Notes: generated by a model from the letters alone, not told the origin. Counted from the first letter of the stretch, positions 34,047 to 44,983 are shown. The stretch is DNA of 64,000 nt from Helicobacter sp. TUL (GCF_002287135.1 NZ_NESU01000010.1:1-64000); one strand, 5' to 3'. Translations and numbers: made by a program.

Positions 34047-34168
34047 TATTATTTTAATTTTTGGGAGGTTGTTTGTGTTTTTAAGCTAAGTCGTGTAAAA
34101 ATACTCTACAATTTTGCAATGACACAAGGTTTTTTACTTTAAAAAGTCTTAACTCTACAGAATTTTGC

Positions 34169-34174
34169 TAGAAT
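34169..34174 (+). promoter_or_regulatory. Weak -10 candidate for the HdeD-like gene
   Basis: TAGAAT preceded by TTTTGC, 29 bases before the ATG; TAAGGAAAT is the ribosome-binding site. Confidence 0.35.
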
Positions 34175-34203
34175 AAATCTAGTTTTATATGTAAGGAAAT
34201 ACA

Positions 34204-34719
34204 ATGAAAACACAAATTATTCGTATGTTGTGGCTTTTGTGTAGCATATGTGTGATTATGCTTGGTGTGATATGTATGATTTTTCCTGATAGGACAATGC
34301 TTACGCTAAGTTATTTTGCCGCGCTTTTGATGTGTGCAATGGGGATTGTGTCTATTTATTATTTTTTTCAGAGCCTTTATAGACCGCGTTGGGTGCTTTT
34401 TGATGGGATTGTATCTATTGTTTTGGCGCTTATTTTACTTTTTAGCAATGAACAAATAGGGGAGAGTTTTATTCCTTTGGTAATTGCATTTTGGGTGCTT
34501 TTTAAGGGTGTAATATGGATTATTCTTGCATTTACGATGCGCGCGATGAGTCATAATGCCTTTAGCTCTGTGATGGTTTTGGGTGTGATTTGTGTGATTT
34601 TGGGACTTATATTTATACGTTTCCCAGAAATTCTAGCCTTTTTATTGAGTTTTGCTGTGGGATTGACACTCATTGTGTGTGGTGTAGTAAGCGTGGTATT
34701 TTGGAAAGGCTTTAGGTAG
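34204..34719 (+). CDS. HdeD-like six-helix membrane protein (DUF308)
   Basis: A 171-residue protein that is almost wholly six hydrophobic helices arranged as three pairs, with the DUF308 pattern (VICMIFPDRTMLTLSYFAALL and VICVILGLIFIRFPEIL). HdeD of E. coli is linked to acid resistance, but the family's molecular role is unknown. It is followed 11 bases later by hemD and may be co-transcribed. Confidence 0.75.
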   Translation: MKTQIIRMLWLLCSICVIMLGVICMIFPDRTMLTLSYFAALLMCAMGIVSIYYFFQSLYRPRWVLFDGIVSIVLALILLFSNEQIGESFIPLVIAFWVLFKGVIWIILAFTMRAMSHNAFSSVMVLGVICVILGLIFIRFPEILAFLLSFAVGLTLIVCGVVSVVFWKGFR

Positions 34720-34730
34720 GGCAAACCAAC

Positions 34731-35399
34731 ATGAGAGAAATTGTGCTTGTGGGGACTCGTCCTAGCAAAGAAGTAAAGAGCTTAATTGTAAGTGGGATTC
34801 GCTTTGGGGAGATTCCTAGTGATGTGTTAGAGGGGAGAGATAGCCTTATTTTTACCTCTCGCTACGCAATTGCAGCCCTTGCACAATGCGCTCAAGATAA
34901 TCCAGCCCTTGCACAATGGCAAGAAATACCAAGTTATGTAATAGGTGGTAGTAGCGCAAAGCAATTGCAAAAATATGGTGCAAATATCGCATTTATCGGA
35001 AGTGATGCGCATGGATCAAATTTTGCAAAAGATCTTGTGCAGCTTTTAAAGGGCAAAGCACCACTTTATATGCGCGCACGACATATTGTTTCAAAACTGA
35101 ATGAAACATTATTAGAAGCACACATTGACCTTAAAGAGTGTATTGCGTATGCTAATGAACCACTACAACTTGATTCTACGCTTAAGCCAGAGAGCAATAG
35201 CATTTTAATATTTACAGCCCCAAGCTCGTTTATAGCATTTAAGCAAAATTTTGGTTGGGATCCAAATTATGTAGCAGTAGCCATTGGTATGACTACTTTT
35301 AGTGCATTTGATCCTGAAATTATGGCATTTGTAAGTCCCACACAGAGTATTGATGGTTGTATAGAGCTTGCTAGAGATTTGGCACAAAAAATACCATAA
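34731..35399 (+). CDS. hemD: Uroporphyrinogen-III synthase
   Basis: A 222-residue two-domain protein of the HemD fold, which cyclises hydroxymethylbilane with inversion of ring D in haem synthesis. Recognisable parts are FTSRYAIAALAQ (about 41-52), SYVIGGSSAKQLQKYGA (about 68-84), and ILIFTAPSSFIAFKQNFG near 160. HemD is poorly conserved, so the call rests on these blocks and on length. It ends two bases before the convergent porin gene. Confidence 0.82.
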   Translation: MREIVLVGTRPSKEVKSLIVSGIRFGEIPSDVLEGRDSLIFTSRYAIAALAQCAQDNPALAQWQEIPSYVIGGSSAKQLQKYGANIAFIGSDAHGSNFAKDLVQLLKGKAPLYMRARHIVSKLNETLLEAHIDLKECIAYANEPLQLDSTLKPESNSILIFTAPSSFIAFKQNFGWDPNYVAVAIGMTTFSAFDPEIMAFVSPTQSIDGCIELARDLAQKIP

Positions 35400-35401
35400 T
35401 C

Positions 35402-36673
35402 CTAGAATGCGAGTTTTACGCCTAGATTCACTGCTGTTGTATGTGGATAATACACCATATCTCCGCCGTGTGTATTTAGGACATTAAGCAAGAGTGAAGA
35501 GTGTTCGCTCGTGCCAAATTCTAATAAGAAATTTACTTCATTGACACGATCATAAACTCCTTGGATTCTGCTAAATGAAGCCATTGAATAGGGATTATGG
35601 AATCTTGTGCTACCATACACAAGCGCTAGAGAGATTCTATCAATGCTAAAGTTTATTTTTCCAAACGCAAGTGCGACATCACTACCTAGCAAAAATGCCT
35701 TACCACCCCACATAAAAAATGGACTGACATTATTACCAATGATATTAAGACTGCCTATGCCATTTGTGCCACTCATTATGTAGCCCCCGCTTATTTCTAA
35801 GCCATTGCGCATATTTTGGATAAAATCCTTGACACCAACAAAGGCTCGTATGTCAAACACAAATCCATTACCTGTCGTGTTATTTACCAAGCTCCTTGAT
35901 CCCTCAAAGCTTGTTGTAAAGTTTGTGCTTGCCCCCATATAGGAATTAGAAACCTCATATTTGAGTGCGGCTTTGAATCCAACTGCATTGAATATGGAGG
36001 GCGTAAAGATTCCATACACTTTAAGAGATAAAAGATCCCAAAGTGTGTGCTGAATGCTCACATTTGTGAGACCTGTATTAGTATATGGATTTATGGCATA
36101 CATACCTGTCATTTTGTTGTATTGCACATAACCGCTTGATTTTGCCCAAAACGCTTCAATAAGGGTATTTTCTAGGGATTTGTTGCGGATATATACTCCA
36201 TCAATAAGGCGATCTGCCCATTCGCTTTTGGCAAAGATTCTCCCTGTCCGCACACTTGTATCACCATCAAAATATTCTAAATATGATTGCCCAAGCATAG
36301 CGCGATAGTTGGAATAAAAATCTTTTGACGCATCACCTACAGATCCTGTCCGATTTGGCGAATTGCTATCATTAAGCCATACAGAATTTTCATTTGCTTC
36401 AAAAAAAGCTTGTGCAGCACGAAAGCTAACCATAAAACGCCAAGTTTTATAGAATCCTGATCGATATGCTAAACCTATACTACCTGCTACATAGCCGTTG
36501 TTGCTAAGATCACTTCCAGTATTTGGCACAAGTCCTGCGCCACTTATATTAGTGTTAGAGCCATATAGCACGACATCACCATTTGAGATACCATTTTGGA
36601 GAGCTTCATCGATTGTGTCATATGCTAGAGTAGAGCCTATACATATTAGAGAGCAAAAAAATTTTTTTATCAT
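35402..36673 (-). CDS. Opr/Hof-family outer-membrane porin
   Basis: A 423-residue outer-membrane protein with a signal peptide (cleavage near LAYDTIDEAL) and a beta-barrel of alternating strands ending in a terminal Phe (NLGVKLAF). The start of the mature part, TIDEALQNGISNGDVVLYG, is typical of the Campylobacterota Opr porin family. Possible role is uptake of small solutes. A 7-base inverted repeat (36694-36700 with 36712-36718) lies in its leader between about 20 and 45 bases before the ATG and could fold in the mRNA. Confidence 0.82.
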   Translation of the reverse strand: MIKKFFCSLICIGSTLAYDTIDEALQNGISNGDVVLYGSNTNISGAGLVPNTGSDLSNNGYVAGSIGLAYRSGFYKTWRFMVSFRAAQAFFEANENSVWLNDSNSPNRTGSVGDASKDFYSNYRAMLGQSYLEYFDGDTSVRTGRIFAKSEWADRLIDGVYIRNKSLENTLIEAFWAKSSGYVQYNKMTGMYAINPYTNTGLTNVSIQHTLWDLLSLKVYGIFTPSIFNAVGFKAALKYEVSNSYMGASTNFTTSFEGSRSLVNNTTGNGFVFDIRAFVGVKDFIQNMRNGLEISGGYIMSGTNGIGSLNIIGNNVSPFFMWGGKAFLLGSDVALAFGKINFSIDRISLALVYGSTRFHNPYSMASFSRIQGVYDRVNEVNFLLEFGTSEHSSLLLNVLNTHGGDMVYYPHTTAVNLGVKLAF

Positions 36674-36765
36674 TTATGTCCTTAGATTCTCTTCCGATTT
36701 ATCCGTGTATAAAATCGGTTTTTACATAAAAAGCTAAATAACTATTATACAGCAGGAGTGTATTT

Positions 36766-37236
36766 ATGATTCATATTGTGCTTGTTGAGCCACAAATTCC
36801 ACAAAATACAGGCAATATCGGGCGTTTGTGTGTCGCTACTGCATCTATGTTGCATCTTATAAAACCTTTAGGTTTTCGCACAACACAAAAAGAGCTCAAG
36901 CGTGCAGGACTTGATTATTGGCAGCATTTGGAAGTCAGAGAATGGGAGAATCTCACGCATTTTTGGGATACTTATCCAGTGGATTTAGCACATCATTTTT
37001 TCTTTAGCACCAAAGCCAAGCAGATTCATTATGAGGCAAACTTTGAGGGTGATTGTTATTTGTATTTTGGGCGTGAAGACGCTGGATTAGATGAGCATAT
37101 CTTGCATTCTTTTTCTTCACAAACTTATAGATTGCCTATGGCGCCTATAGCTCGTAGTCTGAATCTCGCTACTTGTGTTGGCGCGGTGTTGTATGAGGCA
37201 TTGCGACAGACTAAGGGTTTTGAGGCATTGTGCTAG
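36766..37236 (+). CDS. trmL: tRNA (cytidine/uridine-34 2'-O)-methyltransferase TrmL
   Basis: A 156-residue SPOUT-class enzyme that methylates the ribose of wobble base 34 using S-adenosylmethionine. Family blocks are PQIPQNTGNIGRLC near the start, LYFGREDAGLDE near 103, and RLPMAPIARSLNLATCVG near 125, which forms the trefoil knot. Length is that of the minimal TrmL. CAGGAGTG precedes the ATG. It overlaps the convergent ftsW by four bases. Confidence 0.92.
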   Translation: MIHIVLVEPQIPQNTGNIGRLCVATASMLHLIKPLGFRTTQKELKRAGLDYWQHLEVREWENLTHFWDTYPVDLAHHFFFSTKAKQIHYEANFEGDCYLYFGREDAGLDEHILHSFSSQTYRLPMAPIARSLNLATCVGAVLYEALRQTKGFEALC

Positions 37237-38393
37237 ATTTTTGCTTTACGCGCGATACTTAGCACGATCCCTAGACTAAGACAACTTGCAAGTAATGAGC
37301 TACCACCATAGCTCAAAAATGGCACAGCAATACCTTTGATAGGCGTAATTCCAGCTATACCAAAGGCATTGATGATAAAAGAAAATGCCAAAAGCAACCC
37401 AACTCCCACACAAAAGAGATAATACATCGTGTTTTGGATTCTATTAGCTATTTTAAAAATCCAAAAAATCATTGCGCTAAAAGCTAAAACGATACAAAAT
37501 AATCCTACAAAGCCCAATTCCTCAACAATACCAGCTAAAACCATATCGGTATGCACTTCACTTAAAAATCCTAGCTTAATAAGTCCATTGCCTAAGCCAT
37601 TGCCTATAAAACCTCCATTATACATTGCGTTGGTGGCATTATAGATTTGATATGGTTCGGGGAGATTCTCAATACGCAAGGATTGCGCCCAAGTTTGTGG
37701 GAGCAAACCCAAGATAGAATCTTGTGCGTTTGCCCACCAAAGCTTAACGCGCATAATGCGGTGAGGGCTTGTAATAATCGCTATAAGTCCTACACTGATT
37801 GTAATAAGAAACAATAACCCCAAAAATCGCAAGCTACCCCCAGCAAAAAGTAGCATAAAGCCAAGTGTTAGCGCAAGGACAATCACTTGCCCCAAATCAT
37901 TTTGCAATACAGCAATAAGCACCACCGCTACCAAAAACAAAAAGAAATAAGGAATAAAGAGTTTAATCTCATCTTTGAGGCTAAGAGGCGTGTGCATACC
38001 AAATTTGCGAGAAAAGCTCCATGCCAAAAAATACACAAAGCCAATTTTAAAGAATTCCGATGGGGCAAGTGAAAAGCTAGGAAGTTTTATCCATCGTTTT
38101 GCTCCTCCTGCGGAGCTTACCAAAGAGCTTGGTAAAAAATGCATACCAATCATAAGCACAAGAGACGCAAAGAATAAAAACCAACCAATTTTTTTAAAAC
38201 TAGAATCTGGATTGAGTTGAGCAATAGCCCACATAAGCAGGATTCCTACACATGCAACAAAAAATTGCCGTATGAAAAAATGAAATTCCCCATAGCCAAA
38301 AAATTCAACCGGATATACGGATAATGAATAGCACACTACCACGCCTATGCTAGAGAGCAACACAACGATAAAAAAAAGTCGTAAGTGAATCAA
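37233..38393 (-). CDS. ftsW: Cell-division SEDS protein FtsW
   Basis: A 386-residue SEDS glycan polymerase with about ten membrane helices. GGAKRWIKLPSFSLAPSEF (about 96-114) and the C-terminal TPIKGIAVPFLSYGGSSLL are conserved, the latter being nearer FtsW than RodA. A large periplasmic loop lies between helices 7 and 8. It works with a class B PBP in septal peptidoglycan synthesis. RodA is the alternative, considered less likely from the KG-x3-PFLSYGGSSLL motif. Confidence 0.85.
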   Translation of the reverse strand: MIHLRLFFIVVLLSSIGVVVCYSLSVYPVEFFGYGEFHFFIRQFFVACVGILLMWAIAQLNPDSSFKKIGWFLFFASLVLMIGMHFLPSSLVSSAGGAKRWIKLPSFSLAPSEFFKIGFVYFLAWSFSRKFGMHTPLSLKDEIKLFIPYFFLFLVAVVLIAVLQNDLGQVIVLALTLGFMLLFAGGSLRFLGLLFLITISVGLIAIITSPHRIMRVKLWWANAQDSILGLLPQTWAQSLRIENLPEPYQIYNATNAMYNGGFIGNGLGNGLIKLGFLSEVHTDMVLAGIVEELGFVGLFCIVLAFSAMIFWIFKIANRIQNTMYYLFCVGVGLLLAFSFIINAFGIAGITPIKGIAVPFLSYGGSSLLASCLSLGIVLSIARKAKI

Positions 38394-38459
38394 GAATATC
38401 CTTAAATATGTGATCGTAGCTTTAAGGCGTAATTGTAGCTAAATTCTCTAGTTTTTGTA

Positions 38460-38502
38460 AGATTCTCTGTCTTGTATGGGAGAGAAGATTTACAGAGAAT
38501 CT
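38460..38502. repeat. Inverted repeat at the 3' end of the aldehyde dehydrogenase gene
   Basis: Arms 38460-38470 and 38492-38502 (AGATTCTCTGT and its complement) with a 21-base loop. One arm overlaps the stop codon. There is no T-run, so a role as a terminator is doubtful; the arms contain the AGATTCT heptamer common in this genome. Confidence 0.4.
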
Positions 38503-39898
38503 AAAAACGGATAAGCATTTTGCACAGCTTGATAAAATCTAATCCAAAAAGCTTTTGCTTAAATGGCGGATATCGTAGGGGAAACTCAAAGTGATTTTCT
38601 ATCACACTTTTTTGGTGCGTAAATGTCAAAAAGCTTTGTGTGCCATGATAGCTTCCCATACCGCTATTGCCGATACCCCCAAATGGTAGGTGTGGATTTG
38701 CCACTTGTGTAATGCAATCATTTATGCAGCCATTGCCAAAGCTAAAGTTTTGTAGAAAAAATGTCTTTTCTTGTGAATTTTTGGTAAAGATATAACTTGC
38801 CAATGGTTTAGGAAACTGCGAGCTAAACGCGAGACATTCACAAAGTTTTTTAAAAGGTATGATAGGCAAGATAGGCGCAAAGATTTCTTCTTGCATTAAT
38901 GGGTGTTCTTTGGTGGGTTGTATGATGCATATCGTTGGAGCGACATATAAGGATTGTGAATCTAGCTCGCCACCAAGGATCTTGTGTTGTGTAGCACTAG
39001 ATTGCATACTTTGTTGCATAAGAGCTTGTATCCGAGCAAAATGCCTTGGGCTAATGATACGCCCAAAATTTGGGCTTTGTTTGGGATCTGCGCCAAAAAA
39101 TTTGATTGTCCATTGTTTTAATGCCTGTATGTATTCCTCCAAGATATTTTCTTGCACAAAAAGATAATCTGGAGCTATGCAAGTTTGTCCTGCATTGAGG
39201 AATTTTCCCCACGCTACTCTTTTTGCCGCAGTGTCAATATCTGCGTGTTGTGTGATGATACAAGGATTTTTGCCTCCTAACTCAAGCACCACAGGCGTAA
39301 GATTCTTGGCAGCAGATTGCATTACGATACGCCCTACATTCACACTGCCGGTAAAAAATATTAAATCAAATGTTTCTTGGAGTAATGCTTCACCTATTTT
39401 GTTATCTCCTAGCACAACTTGAACAAGATTTGGTGCTAGAGATTCTTCTATGATACGCACAAGCAATGCCGAAGTATGCGTGCTGTATTCAGATGGCTTT
39501 AGCACGACACAATTTCCACCAGCGATAGCTCCTATAAGCGGAATAAGTGAGAGATTTAGCGGATAATTCCATGGCGAAATGATAAGGACTACTCCATAGC
39601 TTTGTGCATATATCCTACTTGTTGAGCCAAAATGTGTCAGTGGTGTTTTGGCTTTTTTGGGACGCATAAGCTTTGGTAGATTTGTGATCATAAATTCTAA
39701 TTCTTCATAGACTTGAAAAAGTTCTGTAAGAAACGCTTCAGTCGGATGTTTGTGGAGATCCTTGTATAATGCTTCTAAAATCTGAGATTCGTATTTTTGG
39801 AGTGTGCGCTTTAAGCTTTGGAGCGCATTTAAGCGCTCCTGCAATGGCTTGTAGATTCTGCTATTTTCACGCAGAGTTTGAATATTATTTGCCCACAT
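38501..39898 (-). CDS. Aldehyde dehydrogenase, ALDH3-like
   Basis: A 465-residue NAD(P)-dependent aldehyde dehydrogenase. The general-base segment [10 protein letters not shown] (about 230) and catalytic Cys in [13 protein letters not shown] (about 265) are clear; [21 protein letters not shown] and FTGSVNVGR are cofactor-site motifs. The compact size and a basic, hydrophobic C terminus resemble class 3 enzymes that oxidise medium-chain or aromatic aldehydes. The start overlaps the citrate synthase gene end by 14 bases and has no clear ribosome-binding site, so coupling to gltA is likely. Longer in-frame starts exist. Confidence 0.85.
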   Translation of the reverse strand: MWANNIQTLRENSRIYKPLQERLNALQSLKRTLQKYESQILEALYKDLHKHPTEAFLTELFQVYEELEFMITNLPKLMRPKKAKTPLTHFGSTSRIYAQSYGVVLIISPWNYPLNLSLIPLIGAIAGGNCVVLKPSEYSTHTSALLVRIIEESLAPNLVQVVLGDNKIGEALLQETFDLIFFTGSVNVGRIVMQSAAKNLTPVVLELGGKNPCIITQHADIDTAAKRVAWGKFLNAGQTCIAPDYLFVQENILEEYIQALKQWTIKFFGADPKQSPNFGRIISPRHFARIQALMQQSMQSSATQHKILGGELDSQSLYVAPTICIIQPTKEHPLMQEEIFAPILPIIPFKKLCECLAFSSQFPKPLASYIFTKNSQEKTFFLQNFSFGNGCINDCITQVANPHLPFGGIGNSGMGSYHGTQSFLTFTHQKSVIENHFEFPLRYPPFKQKLFGLDFIKLCKMLIRF

Positions 39899-41168
39899 AC
39901 ACTTGTCGCGGTCGTGTGATACGCGTAGTAGGATCTTTGACATGTTCAATGAGTTGCGCACACCAACCTGGCATTCTACCTATAACAAAAATAGGCGTGA
40001 AAAGAGATACAGGAATTTTAAGCGCTGTAAGGATAATACCACTATAAAAATCCACATTTGGATACAAACCTCTAGCCTTAAAGTAATCATCACTTAGTGC
40101 CACTTCCTCAAGTTTTTCGGCTATGTCGCTTAAGCGATGATCCATTTTGATACCTTTTTTATCTAGTTCGTTTTTGAGATTTTTGATAGTTTTTGCGCGT
40201 GGATCGTAGCTTTTATAGACCCTATGTCCAAAGCCCATAAGTCTAAATGGATCATTTTTGTCTTTAGCTCTCTCTACGAATTTTGCCACATTTTTGACAT
40301 CTCCTATTTCATTGAGCTGGATAAGCACTTTTTCATTCGCACCTCCGTGTGCTGCTCCCCATAGTGCGTTTATTCCTGCTGAAATTGCCGCATATGGGTG
40401 CGCACCTGTTGAGGCAACATTACGCACAGTGGTTGTAGAGGCATTTTGTCCGTGATCTGCATGCAGACTAAAGATTTTATCAAGTGCTTCAATTTCTAAT
40501 GGCGTGATTTCTTGCTCACCTTTTAGTGTGTGCTTAAGTTTGCCATGTGGATATGCGCGAAGCATATAGAGGAAATTCTCAACATATGAGCGATTGATGT
40601 CTGGATAAATAAAAGGTGCGCCGATTGAATTACGATAAGAAAATGCTACAAGCGTTGTGATTTTGGCAATGATACGGCGTGCCATTATTTGATAATCTTC
40701 TTCTTTGTGCATATCTCTATGCTCAAAATAAAAAGTTGATAGTGCGGCGACTGCGGAGCTTAGGTTTGCCATAGGATGTGCATTATCTGGGAAAGCTTGG
40801 AATATATTCACAAGTCCTTCGTGTAAAAATCCTCTATGGCGTAATTCTAAGTCAAATTCATCAGATTCTGTTTTGTCTTTTGGTAGTGAATCTGTCAGAA
40901 GCAGTTTGCACACATCAGTGAAGCGGTATTTTTCTACAATATCTTCGATAGGGATACCTTTGTAAAGCAATTGGCTATTTTTGCCATCAATATAGCTTAT
41001 CGTGCTTTTGCATCCTGCTGTGCTACCATAACCAGGGTCGTAGCTAAAAATATTTGTGCGCTCAAAAAGCTTAGAAAAATCTACTGCTTGGGGTCCGCGA
41101 TTACAATCAATAAGCTCAAATTCAAAACTTTCGTTTGTTTGGTTGTTAGTGAGAGTGATTGTTCCCAT
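39885..41168 (-). CDS. gltA: Citrate synthase
   Basis: A 427-residue type II citrate synthase that condenses oxaloacetate and acetyl-CoA. Active-site residues are seen in [16 protein letters not shown] (catalytic His), [15 protein letters not shown], and the Asp in [11 protein letters not shown]. The N-terminal domain has the usual [13 protein letters not shown]. The start is the ATG after AAGGAGG at about 41174-41180; an upstream ATG in frame is not supported. Confidence 0.96.
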   Translation of the reverse strand: MGTITLTNNQTNESFEFELIDCNRGPQAVDFSKLFERTNIFSYDPGYGSTAGCKSTISYIDGKNSQLLYKGIPIEDIVEKYRFTDVCKLLLTDSLPKDKTESDEFDLELRHRGFLHEGLVNIFQAFPDNAHPMANLSSAVAALSTFYFEHRDMHKEEDYQIMARRIIAKITTLVAFSYRNSIGAPFIYPDINRSYVENFLYMLRAYPHGKLKHTLKGEQEITPLEIEALDKIFSLHADHGQNASTTTVRNVASTGAHPYAAISAGINALWGAAHGGANEKVLIQLNEIGDVKNVAKFVERAKDKNDPFRLMGFGHRVYKSYDPRAKTIKNLKNELDKKGIKMDHRLSDIAEKLEEVALSDDYFKARGLYPNVDFYSGIILTALKIPVSLFTPIFVIGRMPGWCAQLIEHVKDPTTRITRPRQVYVGK

Positions 41169-41296
41169 AATTGCCTCCTTAGGTGATTTTAAGTGTAACA
41201 TTATCTAGTCTTACATATTTTTCTAAATAGAAGTTAAAATATTTTTAAACTTCTATGTAACATTTTCAAAAAGTAAAGCTTTGGTCTTTAGTGTGT

Positions 41297-41302
41297 TATA
41301 AT
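41297..41302 (+). promoter_or_regulatory. Candidate -10 box of the CapA-like gene
   Basis: TATAAT in GTGTTATAATTG, 40 bases before the first usable ATG. Confidence 0.5.
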
Positions 41303-41341
41303 TGTAAGCATTATAGCATTATTGAGATTGTAAGGATAATG

Positions 41342-42391
41342 ATGAAAAAAATCTTTTTGTTGGTTGCGTGTTGTGTTATACATCTAGTGGCATCAGATTC
41401 ACTAAAGATTGTTATGGTTGGTGATGCGCTTTTGCATAAGAGTGTGTATGATGATGCCTTTACGCAAGATCGTTATGATTTTGCCCCAATGATAGAATCT
41501 ATCGCACCATTGGTAGAATCTTATGATGTGAGATTCTATAATCAAGAAACAATTTTAGGTGGCACGCAACTTGGGCTTAGCACCTATCCAAATTTTAATT
41601 CCCCACAAGAATTTGGCGATGCAATGTTGGCTTTGGGGTTTAATCTTGTAAGTCTTGCAAATAATCATACGCTTGATCGAGGCGAAAAAGGTGTGCGTGC
41701 TATGCTAGAGTATTGGCGGACAAAAGAGCATAACATTAGTGATTTGCTTACCGCAGGAAGTTATGAAAGCAAACAATCACGCGCTACACCACGCATAATG
41801 CGCAAAAATGGTATCACATATACTATGCTTGCATATACCTATGGGACAAATGGTATTCCCCTGCCAGAGGGTAAGGAATATCTTGTCAATGTTTATACTA
41901 AACAAATGCTTCTTGAGGATATTAAAGCAGTGCGTGATAAGGTAGATGTGCTTATTGTGTCTATGCATTGGGGGATAGAGTATGAGACAACTCCTAGCAA
42001 AGAGCAACGCGAGTTTGCGCGCTTACTTGCCAATAATGGTGTGGATATTATCATCGGCAATCACCCTCATGTCATTCAGCCTATCGAAATTATTGATAAT
42101 ACATTTGTTGCATATAGTTTAGGGAATTTTATTTCCGGACAAAAGGGCTTGGCAAAAAATATTGGAGCTCTCATTGGGCTTAGTCTGCATAAAACTAAAG
42201 AAGGTAAGATCATTTTTGACAATATAGAATCTGAACTCATCTACACGCATTCTACACAAGGCAAAAATGTCCGCCTATATCCATTTAGCAAACTCAATGA
42301 GACACTTTTGCCAAATTATAAAGCAATCCAAAAAGAGTATAATGCGATTTTGTTTTCAGAGTTTAAGCCCAAAAGCAAATCTCACAAATAG
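41342..42391 (+). CDS. CapA-family exported metallophosphoesterase-like protein
   Basis: A 349-residue exported protein. A signal peptide (to about HLVASDS) precedes the CapA/PgsA fold: MVGDALLH near the start, [38 protein letters not shown] and [14 protein letters not shown] carry the Asp/His/Asn residues of the calcineurin-like site. In Bacillus CapA helps make or anchor poly-gamma-glutamate; the Helicobacter role is unknown and may concern peptidoglycan or surface peptides. Two ATGs follow AAGGAT; the second is used for its better spacing. pyrB follows. Confidence 0.85.
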   Translation: MKKIFLLVACCVIHLVASDSLKIVMVGDALLHKSVYDDAFTQDRYDFAPMIESIAPLVESYDVRFYNQETILGGTQLGLSTYPNFNSPQEFGDAMLALGFNLVSLANNHTLDRGEKGVRAMLEYWRTKEHNISDLLTAGSYESKQSRATPRIMRKNGITYTMLAYTYGTNGIPLPEGKEYLVNVYTKQMLLEDIKAVRDKVDVLIVSMHWGIEYETTPSKEQREFARLLANNGVDIIIGNHPHVIQPIEIIDNTFVAYSLGNFISGQKGLAKNIGALIGLSLHKTKEGKIIFDNIESELIYTHSTQGKNVRLYPFSKLNETLLPNYKAIQKEYNAILFSEFKPKSKSHK

Positions 42392-42411
42392 TGAATCTAA
42401 AAGGAGTTTGT

Positions 42412-43365
42412 ATGTCTGATATACGCCACTTAATCCGCACGAGCGATTTTAGCACACAAGAGATTATCACGCTTTTTCATAATGCCTTACATTATAAGCA
42501 ACTCCTTATGTCAAAAACTCCCACACACCAACCATTAAAACACAAAAATGTGATCACCATTTTTTTTGAAAACTCCACGCGCACTCTCTCAAGCTTTGAA
42601 TTAGCAGTAAAAAATCTTGGCGGTGATATTTTACGCCTTGATGTGTCGCGTAGCTCTACCTCCAAAGGTGAGACGATTTCAGATACCGCAGCCAATCTCA
42701 ATGCAATGAATCCAGATGCGATTATCATACGCCACAGAAATGCAGGAGCAGGATATTATCTTAGTGCGCATGTAAATTGTCCTATTATCAATGGAGGTGA
42801 TGGAGCGCATTCTCACCCAACCCAAGCGCTTTTGGATCTTTTGACTATTATTGAGCATTTTGGCTTAGAGGAATTACAAACTCTTAAAAACGCAGATACT
42901 ATCGCTCCTTTTGCGCCACTAGATTCTATAAAAGGCAAAAAAATAGCGATTGTGGGTGATGTGGTAAATTCTCGCGTAGCAAATAGCAATATCGAGTTAC
43001 TGACGCGTTTTGGTATGGAAGTAATTCTTGTAGCACCACCACATTTTTTGCCTCAAACTTCATTACGCACAAGTGATAATCTCAAAGCCATAGCGCAAGA
43101 AGTTGATGTGATTATGAGCTTACGCACCCAAACAGAGCGTCACGATCAGGTGATTTATGGGTCGCTAAAAGATTATGCGTCACGCTTTTGCGTTACCAAA
43201 GAGATTGTGGGTAACAATCCTTGTATCATTCTCCACCCTGGACCTGTGCATCGTAATATTGATATTGATGATGAGGTGCTTAAAGATTCTCGATCTAAGG
43301 TGCTTGAGCAAGTAACAAATGGTGTATGTGTGCGTATGGCAGCACTTGATTTTTTGATCGCATAG
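42412..43365 (+). CDS. pyrB: Aspartate carbamoyltransferase catalytic chain
   Basis: A 317-residue PyrB that forms carbamoyl-aspartate in pyrimidine synthesis. The carbamoyl-phosphate loop [13 protein letters not shown] (about 53-65), [15 protein letters not shown] near 135 and [11 protein letters not shown] near 275 are diagnostic. AAGGAGT lies seven bases before the chosen ATG. No pyrI regulatory chain is nearby. Confidence 0.95.
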   Translation: MSDIRHLIRTSDFSTQEIITLFHNALHYKQLLMSKTPTHQPLKHKNVITIFFENSTRTLSSFELAVKNLGGDILRLDVSRSSTSKGETISDTAANLNAMNPDAIIIRHRNAGAGYYLSAHVNCPIINGGDGAHSHPTQALLDLLTIIEHFGLEELQTLKNADTIAPFAPLDSIKGKKIAIVGDVVNSRVANSNIELLTRFGMEVILVAPPHFLPQTSLRTSDNLKAIAQEVDVIMSLRTQTERHDQVIYGSLKDYASRFCVTKEIVGNNPCIILHPGPVHRNIDIDDEVLKDSRSKVLEQVTNGVCVRMAALDFLIA

Positions 43366-43439
43366 TCACAATCTTGCCACGCCATATCTACAAATCCTCA
43401 TATCTGTAAATAGAATCTACATTTCACGAGGGTTTGTGC

Positions 43440-43445
43440 TATAAT
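43440..43445 (+). promoter_or_regulatory. Candidate -10 box of the second porin
   Basis: TATAAT in TGTGCTATAATGAA, 49 bases before the porin ATG. Confidence 0.55.
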
Positions 43446-43493
43446 GAAACTTCCCTAAATTTTTACAACAACAATTATAAGAGGAGGGTGCAG

Positions 43494-44828
43494 ATGAAAA
43501 AAAGTTTGCTTAGTTTGGCGTTGGTATGTGCAAGTGCACAGGCTTTTGATTACACAATAAGTGGGTCAGCAGAGACTTTTACAAAATGGGGTTTTAATAA
43601 TGTTACTCCAGATGTAGCTACAGGTCGAGCTCCTACAGATAGCTTCACGACATTATTTTCTCAACTCAATCTTAAGGCAGATCTTGGGGCTGGATTTGCG
43701 TTTGGCTTAGGTGGAAGTTTGGCAGGTTTAGCATTTGATTCTACACAAGGATTTACAGCTAGTGGTTATAGCTTTAATGCTTCTCCAGTGCAGGCTTCGT
43801 ATTTTGGGTATAGTTGGGATAAAGGAAAAGTGCAAAACTATATGATCCAAAATGCTTACCTAAGCTATGAAGGCACACATCTTTACCTCAAGGCAGGTCG
43901 TTATCAGTCTGGTAAGGTAGGTGAATGGTTTAGTGGATATAATCAAGGTGCCGAGGGCTATATCCAATCAGGCGCATTTAAGCTATGGGGTTTTTGGTCT
44001 AATAGGAGGGCATTTGCATATAATCAATGGTTTTTAGACTTTTATCGTGTGCATGGACTAAAAAAAGATATTTTTGCCGCAGGGGTTGATCTTACCTTTG
44101 GTGGATTTAAAACCTCGGTATTTTCATATTATGTTGATAGCAAAGTAACTGCACCGGGCGTTAGCTTCACATACGATACAAATACAGATTTTCAGCTTTC
44201 TGGTTTTAGATCATTAACGCGTGTGCGCACACTTTTCCCACAGGCATTAAGTAGTTTTGATGGTCTTGATACAAGTGCTGATCCTAAAAATCCTAAGGAT
44301 CCTGATGGCATAGGTAGTGGTCAAAGAGATTGGGGAGTGATTAATTCAAGCTCAGCGACACTTTGGATTGATCAACGCTTTGATGTAAATAACTTCAATT
44401 TTGGTGTAGGGATTTACAAAAACTTTGGCAATGCCAATGAGCTTATCGGACGCTATGGTAACCCTGTGCTTTCAGTCGTAGATTTTTGGACAGCTGGAGC
44501 ATATGATATAGGACAAAGCCTTTCAGATATGGTTGGTAAAGATGCTTTCACAGGCTATGGCTATATGGGTGCGACTTATGGTGCATTTAATTGGCAAGTG
44601 TTGGCACGAGGGACAAATTCTCCTAGAAGTGCAGAGCAGAGCGTAGCGCTAAATTTGGGCTATAAAATCCGCGAAGACTTTAAAATCGGTGGTAAGCTTG
44701 AGTGGTTTAGCGATACAACAAAAGCAGGATATAATCCATTTCAAGGGGTAATCGTTGGGCAAAAGCTTACTGCAAACCGCACCGATGATCGTAGCCATAT
44801 ATTCTTCTATATGACACATACATTTTAA
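43494..44828 (+). CDS. Hof/Opr-type outer-membrane protein
   Basis: A 444-residue outer-membrane barrel. The start is the ATG after GAGGAGGGTG; the signal peptide ends near AQA-FDYTISG. The first mature strand FDYTISGSAETFTKWGFNN resembles H. pylori outer-membrane family (Hof) proteins, and the last strand ends in Phe (IFFYMTHTF). A substrate cannot be deduced. It has its own promoter and a following hairpin, so it is a single-gene unit. Confidence 0.82.
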   Translation: MKKSLLSLALVCASAQAFDYTISGSAETFTKWGFNNVTPDVATGRAPTDSFTTLFSQLNLKADLGAGFAFGLGGSLAGLAFDSTQGFTASGYSFNASPVQASYFGYSWDKGKVQNYMIQNAYLSYEGTHLYLKAGRYQSGKVGEWFSGYNQGAEGYIQSGAFKLWGFWSNRRAFAYNQWFLDFYRVHGLKKDIFAAGVDLTFGGFKTSVFSYYVDSKVTAPGVSFTYDTNTDFQLSGFRSLTRVRTLFPQALSSFDGLDTSADPKNPKDPDGIGSGQRDWGVINSSSATLWIDQRFDVNNFNFGVGIYKNFGNANELIGRYGNPVLSVVDFWTAGAYDIGQSLSDMVGKDAFTGYGYMGATYGAFNWQVLARGTNSPRSAEQSVALNLGYKIREDFKIGGKLEWFSDTTKAGYNPFQGVIVGQKLTANRTDDRSHIFFYMTHTF

Positions 44829-44853
44829 TGTGCATATGCGCTAGACTTTTTAA

Positions 44854-44881
44854 CAATAGATTCACTATGGTGAATCTATTG
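44854..44881 (+). terminator. Hairpin after the porin gene
   Basis: Perfect 12-base stem CAATAGATTCAC / GTGAATCTATTG with a 4-base loop, 25 bases after the stop. The tail is only moderately T-rich, so terminator function is probable rather than certain. Confidence 0.55.
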
Positions 44882-44943
44882 CTTATATATGTTTCTTAAC
44901 TTCTATTCTTTTCATACGAGCTTACAAAAAATACAATAAACTT

Positions 44944-44960
44944 ATGTTAGAATCTAACAT
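44944..44960. promoter_or_regulatory. Inverted repeat ATGTTAGA-a-TCTAACAT upstream of hypC
   Basis: Two perfect 8-base arms around one base, 24 bases before the hypC ATG. It includes TTAGAAT, a possible -10, so a bound regulator would block the promoter. Confidence 0.4.
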
Positions 44961-44983
44961 TATTTTGATATAAGGAATACATA